This document shows positions 5,310 through 5,563 of a DNA stretch of 5,563 bases, piece after piece (position 1 is the stretch's first letter; every line of letters starts with the position of its first letter). The DNA is from Methanosarcinales archaeon (GTDB lineage Archaea > Halobacteriota > Syntropharchaeia > Alkanophagales > Methanospirareceae): assembly GCA_009618475.1 (NCBI GenBank), contig WJOV01000125.1, forward strand, positions 1 through 5,563, in the 5' to 3' direction. A program made the translations under genes and the position numbers. The notes below the pieces were generated by a model. It ran no database searches. It saw nothing but the letters and a program-made list of their open reading frames with translations, and had not been told where the DNA came from.

Positions 5310-5563
5310 GAGGCTGTCCCCCTATTAATTATCAACACGGACACTTAAAGTTAACTATTGGATGTAGTCGTAAAAAGTTCCCTACTTTAGATGCCGAATT
5401 AGCTACTAACGTCCGAATTGTACTGATGATCGGCACATTCCCCTCCAATTTACCCCAGATTACCTTCAGATTGTGAGCTGTACATACCAGATTATGCTCT
5501 ACCCTAACCTTCTCTATTCCACGTGTCAGGAATTCCCGGAACTTCAGATTATGCTTGATGTTA
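5310..5563 (-). mobile_element. 3' end of an insertion sequence, probably IS1182-like
   Basis: The transposase C-terminus (5332-5562) is followed, 20 bases past its stop, by GGGGACAGCCTC when read on minus (5321-5310). This resembles the terminal inverted repeats of IS1182-type elements, so the outer edge is placed near 5310. The other end lies beyond the window, so neither the matching terminal repeat nor a target duplication can be checked. The element points toward the beta-CASP gene. Confidence 0.5.
5332..5563 (-). CDS. Transposase, C-terminal part (runs off window)
   Basis: An open frame enters from the right edge and ends in TGA at 5334-5332, leaving the last 76 residues of a transposase. 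The segment KFREFLTRGIEKVRVEHNL, then VCTAHNLKVIWGKLEGN, matches the final helix region of DDE transposases of the IS1182 group, which typically end with an RG-EKV--E--L-C-AHNL signature. The catalytic DDE residues would be upstream, outside the window, so whether the gene is intact cannot be judged. No frame break is seen in the visible part. The last 30 residues are less conserved in my memory and end in NFKCPC. Family assignment is from memory of the motif. Confidence 0.68.
   Translation of the reverse strand, partial: NIKHNLKFREFLTRGIEKVRVEHNLVCTAHNLKVIWGKLEGNVPIISTIRTLVANSASKVGNFLRLHPIVNFKCPC

Overview
The window reads as archaeal DNA. Its anchor gene is a full-length gatE, subunit E of the archaeal Glu-tRNA(Gln) amidotransferase, a family not found in bacteria. 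Upstream regions carry AT-rich TATA-box-like elements at archaeal spacing and few obvious Shine-Dalgarno sites. A methane-cycling euryarchaeal lineage (Methanosarcinales or ANME-like) would fit the mix of gatE, a beta-CASP nuclease, a RelE/ParE module and the transposase, but this placement is inference.

Layout from left to right: (1) 1-212, AT-rich DNA without a convincing gene. (2) 213-430, the amino-terminal stub of a much larger helicase/PLD-type protein, truncated and probably dead. (3) 437-480, the left copy of an inverted repeat. (4) 574-2457, gatE on +. (5) 2481-2504, a perfect hairpin between convergent genes. (6) 2525-3009 on the minus strand, a toxin-antitoxin operon in which the antitoxin stop and toxin start overlap as ATGA. 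(7) 3210-3253, the right copy of the inverted repeat. (8) 3273-3782, a Nudix hydrolase of ADP-ribose pyrophosphatase type on +. (9) 3805-5253 on the minus strand, a beta-CASP metallo-beta-lactamase nuclease of the RNase J kind. (10) 5310-5563, the 3' end of an insertion sequence whose transposase continues beyond the window.

The genes do not form one pathway. gatE serves translation, the beta-CASP enzyme probably serves RNA processing or decay, the Nudix enzyme cleans up nucleotide diphosphate derivatives, and the toxin-antitoxin pair is an accessory module. The main structural observation is that gatE plus the toxin-antitoxin pair are bracketed by a perfect 34-bp inverted repeat (about 44 bp with three mismatches). 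Each copy contains a TATA-like TTATAAAA pointing outward. The right copy lies where the promoter of the Nudix gene should be, and the left copy would fire antisense toward the helicase stub. With the stub and the insertion sequence, this marks a rearranged accessory neighbourhood around housekeeping genes. I found no clearly new multi-gene system.
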